From: a virus
Direction: 5' to 3' (one strand)
Length of the DNA: 64,000 bases
Virus record (IMG/VR): IMGVR_UViG_3300042389_001027
Coordinates: 62,001 to 126,000 of that record
Shown: positions 1 through 9,067 of the stretch, one piece after another
Layout of the letters: each line of letters begins with the position of its first letter
How positions within the stretch are numbered: position 1 is the stretch's first letter
Notes under the pieces: model-generated
Database searches by the model: none
Told to the model about the DNA's origin: nothing
The model's input: the letters and a program-made list of their open reading frames with translations, nothing else
Position numbers and translations under genes: made by a program

Positions 1-1
1 A

Positions 2-1900
2 CCATCTCTGCAACTTGAGTCCCTAACATCAGTTGGCACGCTTGTGACTGTACAAACGAAAGAAAAGCACAACCTTCAGCCTGGTTCAACAATTGATGTG
101 TTTGGTGCAAACGAAAGCGCATATAACGGCGTATTCACTATCTACACGGTTACTGGTTACAACACGTTTACATATCAAGCACTTAGCACACCGTCTTCGT
201 CAACTGCTTCTGGTCTGTATTACGCCAACATTAGTCAATGGTATGGGTGCTCTAACCGTATCGGGATTTTTGACCAGCAGAACGGAATGTTCTTTGAACA
301 TGACGGTCAGGAACTTACTGCAGTAATTCGCGCTTCTACGTATCAAATTTCAGGACGTATAAGCGTTACTAATGGCTCTCCAAGTATCACTCAAACGAAT
401 TCTTCTTTCCCAACTCGTTTCTCCAAGCAACTTGATATTGACGACTACATCGTCATCCGTGGACAGTCATATCGCATCATTGACATTGCTAGTGATACCT
501 CCATGACAGTCAGCCCTGCCTACCGTGGCGCTACAGCAACCATGGTTATTGCCTCCAAGACGGTTGACAGACACTACCTTCAGTCTGAGTGGAATATTGA
601 CAAAATGGACGGCACTGGTCCATCTGGCTACAACGCCGACTTCACCAAGATGCAAATGTTTTTCATTGACTACTCATGGTATGGCGCTGGTTCTGTACGT
701 TTTGGATTACGTGGTACGGACGGAGAAATTAAGTACTGCCACAAAGTAGTTAACAACAACGTTAACTCTGAGGCGTATATGCGGTCGGGTAACTTGCCTG
801 CACGCTATGAGTCTTCAACGGAGCCCCCGTACACAAAATTGTCATCATCTTTAACAGACGTTGCAACAAGTATGTCGGTCGTTTCAACTTACGGTTTCCC
901 GCCAACAGGAACACTACTGGTGGCAAACAACCTGTATGGGTACGAATATGTTAACTACACGGGGAAAACGTCTACATCATTCACTGGTTTGACGCGAGCA
1001 CAAACTGGCGTTGCATCACTGGCAACAACCGTTGCTTCTGGACAGAACGTTTTGACAGTTTCTAGTACTGCACATTTGCAGGTTGGGCAGCGCGTATATG
1101 GTATCGCCAGTCCTGACGTTCCAGAAAACACTTTTATTTCTTCAATTGATTCGGGTACACAAATCTCTTTAAGTCAAGCAGTTACTGCAACTAACCCAAC
1201 ATTATTGTTTGCACCGATGAATGATGGAACAGCAAAGTCGTATACATATTCTTCAACTAACCCAGTTGCCGTAGAACTAGCGTGGCCGACCTATGCGCCT
1301 ACTATTTCCCACTGGGGCACATCGGCAATCATGGACGGTCGTTATGATGACGATAAATCTTTGTTGTTTACGTATGGTCAAACTACAACAACATCCATTC
1401 CATCTGGGCAAACATATTGTGTTCTTGCAATCCGCGTAGCACCGTCTGTTGACAACGGAACCTCAGGTTCATTTGGTAGTCGCGAATTAGTCAACCGCAT
1501 GCAGTTGATTCTTCGTGCTTTGGATATCACGACAACTACTTCTGGAGCAAACCTACTCATTACTGCAGTCTTGAATGGCACCCCAAGCGCTGGTGCAACA
1601 TGGATAAAACCAGCAACAGTCACATCAAGCCTTGCTGAGGTTGCAGATTATGCTGGAACTGCACGAACCATCTCTGGTGGAGAAACAACTGGTGGTTTCT
1701 TCGTAGGCACTGGCGCTAACTCAGTTGACTTAACAACAGTCCGAGACCTTGGAAACTCAATTCTTGGCGGTGGAAGTACAACGACTGCTGCCGCAATCTA
1801 TCCAGACGGTCCAGACACACTTCATATCATGGTGCGCAATCTAGGTGCTTTATCAGCAAACGTGTTCGCACGTCTTTCATGGACGGAAGCACAGGCGTAA
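2..1900 (+). CDS. Virion structural protein (tail fibre/baseplate type), 5' partial
   Basis: The reading frame is open from base 2, so the gene starts before the window; an internal GTG at 44 is not a convincing start. The visible part is about 633 residues, Ser/Thr/Gly-rich and beta-structured, with no signal peptide or catalytic motif. A segment around 600-800 nt (motifs DGTGPSGYN, IDYSWYGAG, MRSGNLPARYE) resembles virion structural proteins of T4-like cyanomyoviruses as I remember them. It heads a run of + strand late genes with 0-3 nt spacing. The structural role is fairly sure, the exact virion location is not. Confidence 0.8.
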   Translation, partial: PSLQLESLTSVGTLVTVQTKEKHNLQPGSTIDVFGANESAYNGVFTIYTVTGYNTFTYQALSTPSSSTASGLYYANISQWYGCSNRIGIFDQQNGMFFEHDGQELTAVIRASTYQISGRISVTNGSPSITQTNSSFPTRFSKQLDIDDYIVIRGQSYRIIDIASDTSMTVSPAYRGATATMVIASKTVDRHYLQSEWNIDKMDGTGPSGYNADFTKMQMFFIDYSWYGAGSVRFGLRGTDGEIKYCHKVVNNNVNSEAYMRSGNLPARYESSTEPPYTKLSSSLTDVATSMSVVSTYGFPPTGTLLVANNLYGYEYVNYTGKTSTSFTGLTRAQTGVASLATTVASGQNVLTVSSTAHLQVGQRVYGIASPDVPENTFISSIDSGTQISLSQAVTATNPTLLFAPMNDGTAKSYTYSSTNPVAVELAWPTYAPTISHWGTSAIMDGRYDDDKSLLFTYGQTTTTSIPSGQTYCVLAIRVAPSVDNGTSGSFGSRELVNRMQLILRALDITTTTSGANLLITAVLNGTPSAGATWIKPATVTSSLAEVADYAGTARTISGGETTGGFFVGTGANSVDLTTVRDLGNSILGGGSTTTAAAIYPDGPDTLHIMVRNLGALSANVFARLSWTEAQA

Positions 1901-1902
1901 TC

Positions 1903-2157
1903 ATGGCTATTGACTTTCCCGATACCCCCGCAACAAACGACACACACACTGATTCTGGTAAGACATGGAAGTACAACGGTTATGCGTGGGTACTACAAAC
2001 AATCCCAACCGCTCTTGCTAACGGGTCTATTGCTCTAACCCAACTTGCTCAGGGCGGAGCGACCACTGGACAGGCGCTTGTGTGGAGTGGCTCCGCATGG
2101 GAACCCCACAATCTGGTGCGAGATAATCTGATTAAGTTCTACATGGAGGTCATCTAA
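1903..2157 (+). CDS. Small structural-module protein
   Basis: An 84-residue protein starting at the ATG two bases after the preceding stop; an in-frame ATG at 1879 lies inside the previous gene and is less likely. The sequence has the pattern (short Asp/Thr-rich start, GKTWKYNGYAWV, WSGSAWEP) seen in small phage tail-fibre accessory or carbohydrate-binding-like modules. The next gene begins on its stop codon (TAATG). The function is not recognised; a virion role is inferred from context. Confidence 0.75.
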   Translation: MAIDFPDTPATNDTHTDSGKTWKYNGYAWVLQTIPTALANGSIALTQLAQGGATTGQALVWSGSAWEPHNLVRDNLIKFYMEVI

Positions 2158-2516
2158 TGGCTGTTACACAAAAACGGCTTGGCGGTCCGAGCCAGTTGAC
2201 GGCTTCAAGCGCCGTCTACTACACGACACCAATCAATACAACGACAATCGTCAAGCAAATCATTTTGACAAACACTACATCGTCATCCAAGACGGTAACC
2301 GTCCGCCTAAAGCCACTAAATGTGGCAGAAGAAGCAACACACGACATCATTAGTGGTATGACAATTAATGCTAACGAAACCATGGCATTTAACTGTTCGC
2401 TCGTTCTCAACAATAATGGTTCTACAGCAAACGCAACAAACAGTGACCAATTGACGGCACTGTGCAGTTCAGCAACTTCCGTCAACATTACGGTTGTAGG
2501 TATTGAAGAGGCATAA
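2157..2516 (+). CDS. Small beta-rich structural protein
   Basis: A 119-residue protein, Thr/Asn-rich with a predicted all-beta pattern (alternating hydrophobic residues, TTTIVKQIILTNTT). It is translationally coupled at both ends through TAATG overlaps. Proteins of this size and composition next to tail fibres are common in phages and are probably fibre or decoration components. No diagnostic motif was seen. Confidence 0.75.
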   Translation: MAVTQKRLGGPSQLTASSAVYYTTPINTTTIVKQIILTNTTSSSKTVTVRLKPLNVAEEATHDIISGMTINANETMAFNCSLVLNNNGSTANATNSDQLTALCSSATSVNITVVGIEEA

Positions 2517-3223
2517 TGGCTGGAATGGTTCGCTACCCGGCGTTGAACGCCATGGCGTCCTTCATTGACTCTCCCGATGCTGTTTATGGTACGGGCAATG
2601 ATGGAAGCGCAACAATGGATGGTTCATCCATTGTTATTGGAGTGACCCCGTCGTCAAATGTCTACACCATGGCACGAGACGTGTATTTTTACAATCTCAC
2701 CATAAATTCTGGAGTTCGCCTAAATCCAAACGGATATCGGGTATTTGTCAAGAATCAGTTAACACTCGGGAGTAGCGCAACAATCGGTTATACGACAGGT
2801 TTTGCTTCTGCTGGCTCTATTCAGCAAGGTGCCCCAGCAAACACTTCAGTTACGCATAGTCTTGGCGGGCAATCGCAAACAGCAACACGCACAACACCAA
2901 TTGCTTCGCTCGGTGGTTCCGAATACTTTCAACAACCATTACAAGCAATAGATGGATTCTCCATTACTGCTTCTGGCGGACCGACATTTTTGCGCGGTGG
3001 TGCTGGAGGCGTAGGTCAGGCAGGCGGAGGGGTAGTAATTCTTGCTGCACGCTATATCTCTGGACCAACATCTGGAAGCGCAACAATTTCTGCCAAAGCA
3101 ACATCGCCTGCTGGTGGAGGGGTAATCCTTATTGTTTCATCTGGGGCTGCACTTCCCGCAACTGTAACAACGGACGTAACTGGGTTCGCGGCTGGCACAG
3201 TTAACTACATGCAGTTGGTCTGA
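2516..3223 (+). CDS. Glycine-rich tail-fibre-like protein
   Basis: A 235-residue protein. Its first ~100 residues (VYGTG, LNPNGYRVFVKNQLTL) are clearly paralogous to the start of the next gene (VYGSG, NTNGFRVFVKNTLTL). A glycine-rich tail (GGAGGVGQAGGGVVILAA) follows. The shared N-terminal module looks like a beta-helical fibre or virion-attachment domain. This is the short version of the long collagen-like/histidine-rich paralogue that follows one base later. Confidence 0.75.
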   Translation: MAGMVRYPALNAMASFIDSPDAVYGTGNDGSATMDGSSIVIGVTPSSNVYTMARDVYFYNLTINSGVRLNPNGYRVFVKNQLTLGSSATIGYTTGFASAGSIQQGAPANTSVTHSLGGQSQTATRTTPIASLGGSEYFQQPLQAIDGFSITASGGPTFLRGGAGGVGQAGGGVVILAARYISGPTSGSATISAKATSPAGGGVILIVSSGAALPATVTTDVTGFAAGTVNYMQLV

Positions 3224-3224
3224 G

Positions 3225-5105
3225 ATGGCTGCTGTTGAGCGATACGGAACTCCAAGTCCAGTCCAGAGGGCTGGCAATGACTCGGTATATGGTAGTGGCG
3301 CATTAGGTAATGTCACCCTAAGTGCTGGGGAAACAGTCATGTCGCAAGATATGTACTACAACAATCTCACTGTCCCATTTGGCTCGTTTCTGAACACGAA
3401 TGGGTTTCGTGTTTTTGTTAAAAATACTTTGACATTAAATGGAATTATAGGCATTGCTACTAGTTCTGGTGTTCTTGCTCTTGAACCATCTCCTGTTGCT
3501 ACTGGGACAGTTGCTGGCACTACATCAAGTAACGCTATTACATACCGCATTGGCGGAAAAAGCGGTGGTGCGACAGCGGATGGTACCAGTCTTATCCCCA
3601 CAGGAATTTTATATTCGCTGGATGTGGCTACAAAAGGTTTGTTTATTGACCCAAACGACAACCAGCCCAAACGGCTAATTGGCGGTGCTGCTGGTACAAC
3701 TGGCAGTCAGGGAACAACCTTCCCTGCGCTGACCAATACCGATACATGGTCTGGTAAAACTGCTCCGACATCATGGCCGAGCCAATCAGGGAACCCTGGT
3801 TCTGCAGGGAACCCTGGTGGCGCTGGAGGAGCAGGTGGAGCAGGGAACCTAGGTGGTCTAGGAGGGCACCCCCCACATGCTCATACTGTTGGAGTGCCTG
3901 GTGGTAGAGGGAATGCAGGCAACTCTGGAAATCCTGGTGGCGCAGGAAATCCTGGTGGCGCAGGGAACCCGGGCAACCCCGGCACTGTTGGCAACCCCGG
4001 CACGGCGACTGGTGCCAATCCGAGTGTTGGTGGCGCTGGGGGTTCGGGCGGGCAAGGTGGCGGGGTAGTCCTAGTTGTAGCAAAAACTATTACTGGAACT
4101 GGAACTATTCTTTCATTAGGTATTTCTGGAACATCGGGTAGTTCTGGGACTACTGGTACTGGAGGTACGGCAGGGAACCCTGGTTCTGCTGGCAATACTG
4201 GCACCACTGGTACTACAGGCAATTTTGGTACTCTAGGCACTACAGGTAATCCTGGCAATACGATGCCTCATCGGTCAGACAATCCCACCCACGCCCATCA
4301 CCGAGTTTCATCTGGTCATACAAATTCACAGAACGGCGGCGGAGGGGGCGGTCATGATTCGGAACCAGGCAACGGTCCGCAAGTTCACCACGCTCACCTG
4401 AGTCAAGATAGGCACGAGCAGCATCGTGGTTCGCGACTTCATTTCCATATGCCTCACGGCGGGAACACTGTAGGTCATAACCCGCCTGTCGTTACAAGCA
4501 ACAAGCCATTAACGCACGGTCCTGGAACCGTTTTTCACAATCCTGCACACATTCACCATGCAGGACATACTCACAACCCTCACCATGATGCACCCCATGG
4601 GCATAACCACCATACGCATAACGACCATGGTGGCAGTTCTCACGGTCCTCACCATTTTGGTCCTCATCACGGTGCAGCAAACGGGCAAGGCAATGGCGGG
4701 TCGCACGCCTACTACTATTGGGCTGGACACCACGGAATTCAGCATGCGGGCGGTCCTCATTACCATGCCGCTGCAGGCAAACATATTGGCTCCCCGCACA
4801 CGCATACCCACTATGCGGGGGGTGCTGGAGGTACTGGAGGTGCTGCGGGTAATGCTGGCGCTCCGGGGACTGGCGGTTTGGGGGGAAATGCTGGAGTCGC
4901 TGGACCAGGTGGACTTGCAGCACCCGCACAACCGCAGGGCGGCACAGGTAAACGCGGTGGGGCGGGTGGAGGAGGCGGTATCATTGTGGTTACCGACAAC
5001 ACATCGCTAGGAAGTGTTAATACTAGTGTCGCTGCTGGTTTGACTGCTGACTCAGATTTCAATACAGCCTCATCAGGGTTTGTATACTTAATTCAGAACA
5101 CTTAG
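3225..5105 (+). CDS. Collagen-like, histidine-rich tail fibre
   Basis: A 626-residue protein. Residues 1-100 share the fibre module of the preceding gene. Residues about 190-290 and 300-345 are Gly-X-X repeats of collagen type (GNPGGAGNPG, GTTGTTGNFG). Residues about 346-532 form a low-complexity block with roughly 45 histidines (HTHNPHHDAPHGHNHH), mixed with Gly, Asn and Pro. A final Gly-rich part (530-590) and a short beta tail finish it. The histidine block could bind metal or be pH-responsive; this is inference. The neighbouring prolyl-hydroxylase-like enzymes make a modified fibre conceivable. Confidence 0.8.
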   Translation: MAAVERYGTPSPVQRAGNDSVYGSGALGNVTLSAGETVMSQDMYYNNLTVPFGSFLNTNGFRVFVKNTLTLNGIIGIATSSGVLALEPSPVATGTVAGTTSSNAITYRIGGKSGGATADGTSLIPTGILYSLDVATKGLFIDPNDNQPKRLIGGAAGTTGSQGTTFPALTNTDTWSGKTAPTSWPSQSGNPGSAGNPGGAGGAGGAGNLGGLGGHPPHAHTVGVPGGRGNAGNSGNPGGAGNPGGAGNPGNPGTVGNPGTATGANPSVGGAGGSGGQGGGVVLVVAKTITGTGTILSLGISGTSGSSGTTGTGGTAGNPGSAGNTGTTGTTGNFGTLGTTGNPGNTMPHRSDNPTHAHHRVSSGHTNSQNGGGGGGHDSEPGNGPQVHHAHLSQDRHEQHRGSRLHFHMPHGGNTVGHNPPVVTSNKPLTHGPGTVFHNPAHIHHAGHTHNPHHDAPHGHNHHTHNDHGGSSHGPHHFGPHHGAANGQGNGGSHAYYYWAGHHGIQHAGGPHYHAAAGKHIGSPHTHTHYAGGAGGTGGAAGNAGAPGTGGLGGNAGVAGPGGLAAPAQPQGGTGKRGGAGGGGGIIVVTDNTSLGSVNTSVAAGLTADSDFNTASSGFVYLIQNT

Positions 5106-5113
5106 GAGACAAA

Positions 5114-5356
5114 ATGCCTTTATTTGATGAAATTGACAAAAAACAGCGGTTGCAGATTCTTCGCGGAACGTATAAATCTTTGGAAATTGAACTTTTTGAA
5201 GTTTTAACGCGCCTTGGAGTTGACGCTGATGAATACGCATTTGGCGAAAATCCTGAATTTGCTGAATCTGTAGATAACTGGAACAAGCGTCGCGTTATTG
5301 AGTTAGAAACAACCTTGGCTACAATTAAGGCAAAAATTGACGCATTGGAAGCATAA
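5114..5356 (+). CDS. Small helical protein of the tail module
   Basis: An 80-residue protein preceded by GGAGAC eight bases before the ATG. It is strongly helical with a C-terminal coiled-coil-like stretch (IELETTLATIKAKIDALEA). It lies between the long fibre and the enzyme island. It may be a fibre chaperone or assembly factor by position; the sequence alone does not show this. Confidence 0.7.
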   Translation: MPLFDEIDKKQRLQILRGTYKSLEIELFEVLTRLGVDADEYAFGENPEFAESVDNWNKRRVIELETTLATIKAKIDALEA

Positions 5357-5359
5357 ATA

Positions 5360-5779
5360 ATGCAAAGAGTGTTTTACGTTCCTGCATCAATGACTATTAG
5401 TACTGAACTGAGCGAACAAGCAGAATCGCTCGGTCTTTCTGTGATGCATGGGGAAAGTGCTCTATCACGCTACGTTGAATTTGACCGCGATGTAGCGCAG
5501 GCTATTTCTTTGCCTTCAGAAAAAATATGTCTTTTCTTTAATGAAGTTTCAATCATGCTTCACCAAAGCATTGAAGTAACTAATGATTTTGTTGATATGC
5601 GCGACGGTGTAACTCTAGTTTTGAACGGCTCAAAAATTATTGACCCGCTGATACTAGAAAAACACTATGCACGCTATGCGATTGAATGCACTGGGTACGG
5701 TGTTCAAGTGTTTGACATATTTGATAAATCTATGCGAGTATTGGAGCACGGTGAGTACTATGTCGTTAACCCTGAGTAA
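5360..5779 (+). CDS. Hypothetical protein of the enzyme island
   Basis: A 139-residue protein starting three bases after the preceding stop. No motif was recognised. It is mixed alpha/beta and acidic, and its end overlaps the start of the following 2OG-dioxygenase gene by 20 bases, which implies co-translation. A role linked to the modification enzymes downstream is inferred from position only. Confidence 0.65.
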   Translation: MQRVFYVPASMTISTELSEQAESLGLSVMHGESALSRYVEFDRDVAQAISLPSEKICLFFNEVSIMLHQSIEVTNDFVDMRDGVTLVLNGSKIIDPLILEKHYARYAIECTGYGVQVFDIFDKSMRVLEHGEYYVVNPE

Positions 5780-6347
5780 GCCAGCCCCCTGCATTTTTGT
5801 TTATGAAAACGCTCTCAAAGATGGCGAAAAGTTTATTTCTATGCTTGAAGAGCAGACTAATGACGAGTGGTCGCCGTTGTCATGGGATTATTCAAAAACT
5901 GGAAGTGGCACTGTTAGTGAATATCGTTCATCGCGCATATGTTCACTAATAGACATTACGCAACCTTGCCCCAGTACGCCTATTTCTGATTTGTTGAACA
6001 AATCCATTCTCAAAGACATAGAAACATGTCTTACCGACTATACGACCTACCATGGGATTGCTGCGCTTGTTGGCAATGAAGGTTGGATTGTCCTGAAATA
6101 CGAAGGGCACGCTCAGTACCGTACGCACTGGGACCACGCACCAGACAACACCAGAACTCTATCAATAGTTGCATTCCCTTATTCAACAGCAGAAGTTGGT
6201 GGAGAATTGACATTCCCTCATTTTGGGACAACGATTAAACCAAAAACAGGTTCAGTGATTATATTTCCATCAAACTTCCCTTATACGCACACGGCACACC
6301 CTGTTGAAGATGGTATTAAATATTCATTGGTTACATGGTTGAGGTAG
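5760..6347 (+). CDS. 2-oxoglutarate/Fe(II) dioxygenase, prolyl-4-hydroxylase-like
   Basis: 195 residues from the ATG at 5760, which overlaps the preceding gene. The double-stranded beta-helix signature is visible: H123-W-D125 (HxD), a distal His in HTAHPV (about 177/180), and a basic residue for 2OG binding in GIKYSLVTW (K187). GGELTFPHF and GSVIIFPSNFPYTH match the P4H core. This family hydroxylates proline, lysine or other residues using O2 and 2OG. Similar genes occur in T4-like cyanophages. The substrate is unknown; the collagen-like fibre upstream is an attractive candidate (inference). Confidence 0.85.
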   Translation: MSLTLSKPAPCIFVYENALKDGEKFISMLEEQTNDEWSPLSWDYSKTGSGTVSEYRSSRICSLIDITQPCPSTPISDLLNKSILKDIETCLTDYTTYHGIAALVGNEGWIVLKYEGHAQYRTHWDHAPDNTRTLSIVAFPYSTAEVGGELTFPHFGTTIKPKTGSVIIFPSNFPYTHTAHPVEDGIKYSLVTWLR

Positions 6348-6349
6348 CG

Positions 6350-6610
6350 ATGACTGACCCAGATTTACCAACCGATAAATTCGCATGGCTTGGCACCCCG
6401 CTTCCGCCAGATGGTATTGCCGCCCCTGAGGACAATCCAGTACCAATAGTCAGAGAGATATTGCCACCCAACCAAGTAACAGGGGCGGACGAAGGTCTTG
6501 GCATATTCAGGTGGCTGATGGCAGACGAGAATGAACGCCAAGAAACATTGTCAGGGTGTAGATTGCTTGACAACTTCGTTTACATGGAAATACCAAAGGA
6601 AGACGACTGA
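6350..6610 (+). CDS. Hypothetical proline-rich small protein
   Basis: 86 residues from the ATG at 6350, two bases after the dioxygenase stop; an upstream in-frame ATG at 6335 overlaps that gene. Rich in Pro and Asp in the first half (TPLPPDGIAAPEDNPVPIV), more helical after that. No known motif. Its stop overlaps the next start (TGATG). Confidence 0.65.
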   Translation: MTDPDLPTDKFAWLGTPLPPDGIAAPEDNPVPIVREILPPNQVTGADEGLGIFRWLMADENERQETLSGCRLLDNFVYMEIPKEDD

Positions 6611-6837
6611 TGGCTATAGCATTTGACTACTCTGATAGTAATAATCATATTTTGGCTTTGACAGCGCAGGTTAAAACATTAATTGATGTTGACTATGATT
6701 CCGTTGATGCCACTAACGTTGAAGCATTCAGAGTTGCCGCAAAGGCACTGAATGAACCAGTGCGTAGCAAACTTCTCCATATGCTGAACTTCATTGTTTT
6801 TAATAGCCAAGTAAATAGCGTGTATGGAGATGAATGA
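6610..6837 (+). CDS. Hypothetical small helical protein
   Basis: 75 residues, helical, starting in a TGATG overlap with the preceding gene and ending in an overlap with the next. No motif recognised. Conserved coupling suggests it belongs to the enzyme island operon. Confidence 0.65.
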   Translation: MAIAFDYSDSNNHILALTAQVKTLIDVDYDSVDATNVEAFRVAAKALNEPVRSKLLHMLNFIVFNSQVNSVYGDE

Positions 6838-7580
6838 TGAGCGAAATTAATATTGTTACAGTCGGCAACGCGACACATCGCGTGAGTTCATTTTCTTGCC
6901 CTCCACAGTTGCCTTCTATTGTTGAGTTTAAAGATTTCAGCCGTTCTATCTATGCTCGCTTAACGGAATCAGATAAATTTGATTTACGTACTTCTTCGCG
7001 TTCTGAAGAGTTTCTTGCTTATGGCTTAGTCGGAGCCCCTGGTGGGGAAGATATTGCTCCAGTCGTTTGGAGTTCTCATGGGCAAGCAGAAATGTATGGA
7101 CGTTTATGTGGCGCAAAGAACGTTTTTATACATAGTGTTCCGTACGCTATTTATTTTGCGGCTCACAACTATGAGAATGTTTATGTTTTAAATTGTGCAT
7201 CAACACTCATTGCAGGTTCGCACGATACGGCAAGCGATGCCGAAATCACAAACGTGACCACGCTTTCATGGGATAATGCCTATAACAACATGCCCGAACT
7301 GGATATGGCTATCGTGATGTATTCACACATCTGTGCTGATGATTCGTTATTTGATGCAATCATGAACGCGATGAAGCCAAATGGCGTAGTTGTTATCCAT
7401 AACTCAAGCAACGGTGGCGCACTCTATGAGGTACTTGGGGACAAGAAGCCTTTAGACATGGCTGCAGAAGTTTCCCTTTCCGCCTTGCTACACAAAAAAA
7501 TTCTTGAAAGGGGCGATTTTTTGACGCAACATTTTCAGGGCTGGGTCTCCCACACTGTATGCGTTAAACTGCCATCATGA
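6837..7580 (+). CDS. Possible Rossmann-fold (methyltransferase-like) protein
   Basis: About 247 residues; the ATG at 6837 is favoured over that at 6834 because it sits 7 nt from a GGAG. The segment ELDMAIVMYSHI ... AMKPNGVVVIHNSS resembles strands 4-5 of class I methyltransferases (an acidic strand, then a PGG-like turn and a VVIH strand). The glycine-rich SAM loop is not obvious, so the assignment is weak. It is followed by the halogenase with a 4-nt overlap. Confidence 0.6.
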   Translation: MSEINIVTVGNATHRVSSFSCPPQLPSIVEFKDFSRSIYARLTESDKFDLRTSSRSEEFLAYGLVGAPGGEDIAPVVWSSHGQAEMYGRLCGAKNVFIHSVPYAIYFAAHNYENVYVLNCASTLIAGSHDTASDAEITNVTTLSWDNAYNNMPELDMAIVMYSHICADDSLFDAIMNAMKPNGVVVIHNSSNGGALYEVLGDKKPLDMAAEVSLSALLHKKILERGDFLTQHFQGWVSHTVCVKLPS

Positions 7581-9067
7581 ATAAGGAACATCAACCTATC
7601 AGTTTTGGGATTGTCGGCTCTGGAACAGCAGGGCTGATTTCCGCAATCATGCTACGACAGGCTTTTCCCCTGTCTAAAGTAACCATTGTTTCTTCAAGTA
7701 CCATTGGGATAGTTGGTGTTGGGGAGGGAAGCACTGAACATTGGCGCGAATTTATGAATTTGTGCGACATCCCACTTGAGCAAATGTTGGTCAAAACTGC
7801 TGCTACACACAAATATGGAATTCGTTTTGAGGGTTGGTCTGGCGCTTTCCCTAATTATTTTCATAGCGTTTCTGGCGATGAAGCAATTTATGGGTGGGGG
7901 CACTACCCAACATATGCTGGCATTTTTGAAAATGGGGACTCATTAACAAGCCAAACCAGCAGTATTGGTTTAGTGCAGAACAAAATTAAGCGCGAAAACC
8001 TACATTCAAACACTAACCAATACCATTTTGACACTTTCAAACTCAATAACTATTTTACTGAATTATGTTTCAGGCGCTCTGTAAAAATGATTGATGGGCA
8101 AGTCGCAGACATCACGCGAAATACTGAAACAGGAAATATCTCCAGCGTAATTCTTGATACTGGAAGTTCAGTAGAAGCAGATTTTTGGATTGACGCTAGT
8201 GGCTTCGCTCGTGTATTGATGAAAAAACTGGATGCTTCCAACTGGAACTCATTCTCCGACTATCTTCTTGTTGACTCAGCGATAGCCGCACCATCAGAAT
8301 CATGGGCAGAAGGAATACGTCCATACACAAGGGCTATTGCCAAAGATTCTGGCTGGATTTGGGAAATCCCAACACAAGAGCGGCGCGGTAACGGGTATGT
8401 GTACTCATCACAGTTTGTTTCCGATGATGAGGCTATTGCAACATTAGAGAAGCAAATCGGACCACTGTCTGTTTCGCCAAGAAGTTTCAAATTTGATGCA
8501 GGTCATGTCAAAGAGGTTTGGGTTAAAAATTGCATGGCTATCGGTTTGGCTGCTGCTTTTGTTGAGCCATTGGAAGCGACTTCAATCGGCAGCACTATTC
8601 AGCAGATGAAATATGCTATTCCGTATTTTGCATCTTTTGAACAAACCCACACAGCATCACAGAAGCATTACAACAAGTTATTCACAAGAATGATGGACAA
8701 TATCTTAACAATGATTCGTCTCCACTACATCTCGGATAGACGGGATACGCCATTCTGGGTTGCTTGTTCGGAAATGAAAATTAACGATTCACTTCAGGAA
8801 CTTCTTGACCTTTGGCAGGAAAGAGTTCCATGCCGAAATGACGTCGGGGGCATCAATGGGGAAATGTTCCATGCGCCTCATCTGTTTCACGTGGCTCAAG
8901 GGCAAGGCGTACTGAATGCAAAGTCCGCAACGTTGATGATTGACAATTTTAATCTTCGCAAGCAGGTTGAGTTAGATATCTCCAACCGTCGTCATGCTCG
9001 TTTCAATCATGAGTTGGTTGACCATCGTGAGTCACTAAATATGCAATTTGAGGATGAAATACTTTGA
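7577..9067 (+). CDS. Flavin-dependent (tryptophan-type) halogenase
   Basis: 496 residues, the usual length for the PrnA/RebH family. Seen: the FAD motif GIVGSGTAGL (residues 11-20), the catalytic lysine K79 in THKYGIRFEGW at the same number as in PrnA, the family signature WIWEIP at 260-265, and FVEPLEATSIG (328-338) equivalent to the EPLE-S/T segment around the catalytic Glu. These enzymes halogenate using FADH2, O2 and halide; a flavin reductase is not seen here and may come from the host. Viral relatives are known in cyanophages (VirX1). It lies in the middle of a late-operon enzyme island. Confidence 0.93.
   Translation: MNKEHQPISFGIVGSGTAGLISAIMLRQAFPLSKVTIVSSSTIGIVGVGEGSTEHWREFMNLCDIPLEQMLVKTAATHKYGIRFEGWSGAFPNYFHSVSGDEAIYGWGHYPTYAGIFENGDSLTSQTSSIGLVQNKIKRENLHSNTNQYHFDTFKLNNYFTELCFRRSVKMIDGQVADITRNTETGNISSVILDTGSSVEADFWIDASGFARVLMKKLDASNWNSFSDYLLVDSAIAAPSESWAEGIRPYTRAIAKDSGWIWEIPTQERRGNGYVYSSQFVSDDEAIATLEKQIGPLSVSPRSFKFDAGHVKEVWVKNCMAIGLAAAFVEPLEATSIGSTIQQMKYAIPYFASFEQTHTASQKHYNKLFTRMMDNILTMIRLHYISDRRDTPFWVACSEMKINDSLQELLDLWQERVPCRNDVGGINGEMFHAPHLFHVAQGQGVLNAKSATLMIDNFNLRKQVELDISNRRHARFNHELVDHRESLNMQFEDEIL

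Noticed and set aside
3643-5062. Long antisense and alternate-frame ORFs over the collagen/His-rich fibre gene
   Set aside because: They are low-complexity Pro/Val/Met/Ala shadows of Gly-X-X and His codons, without start signals.
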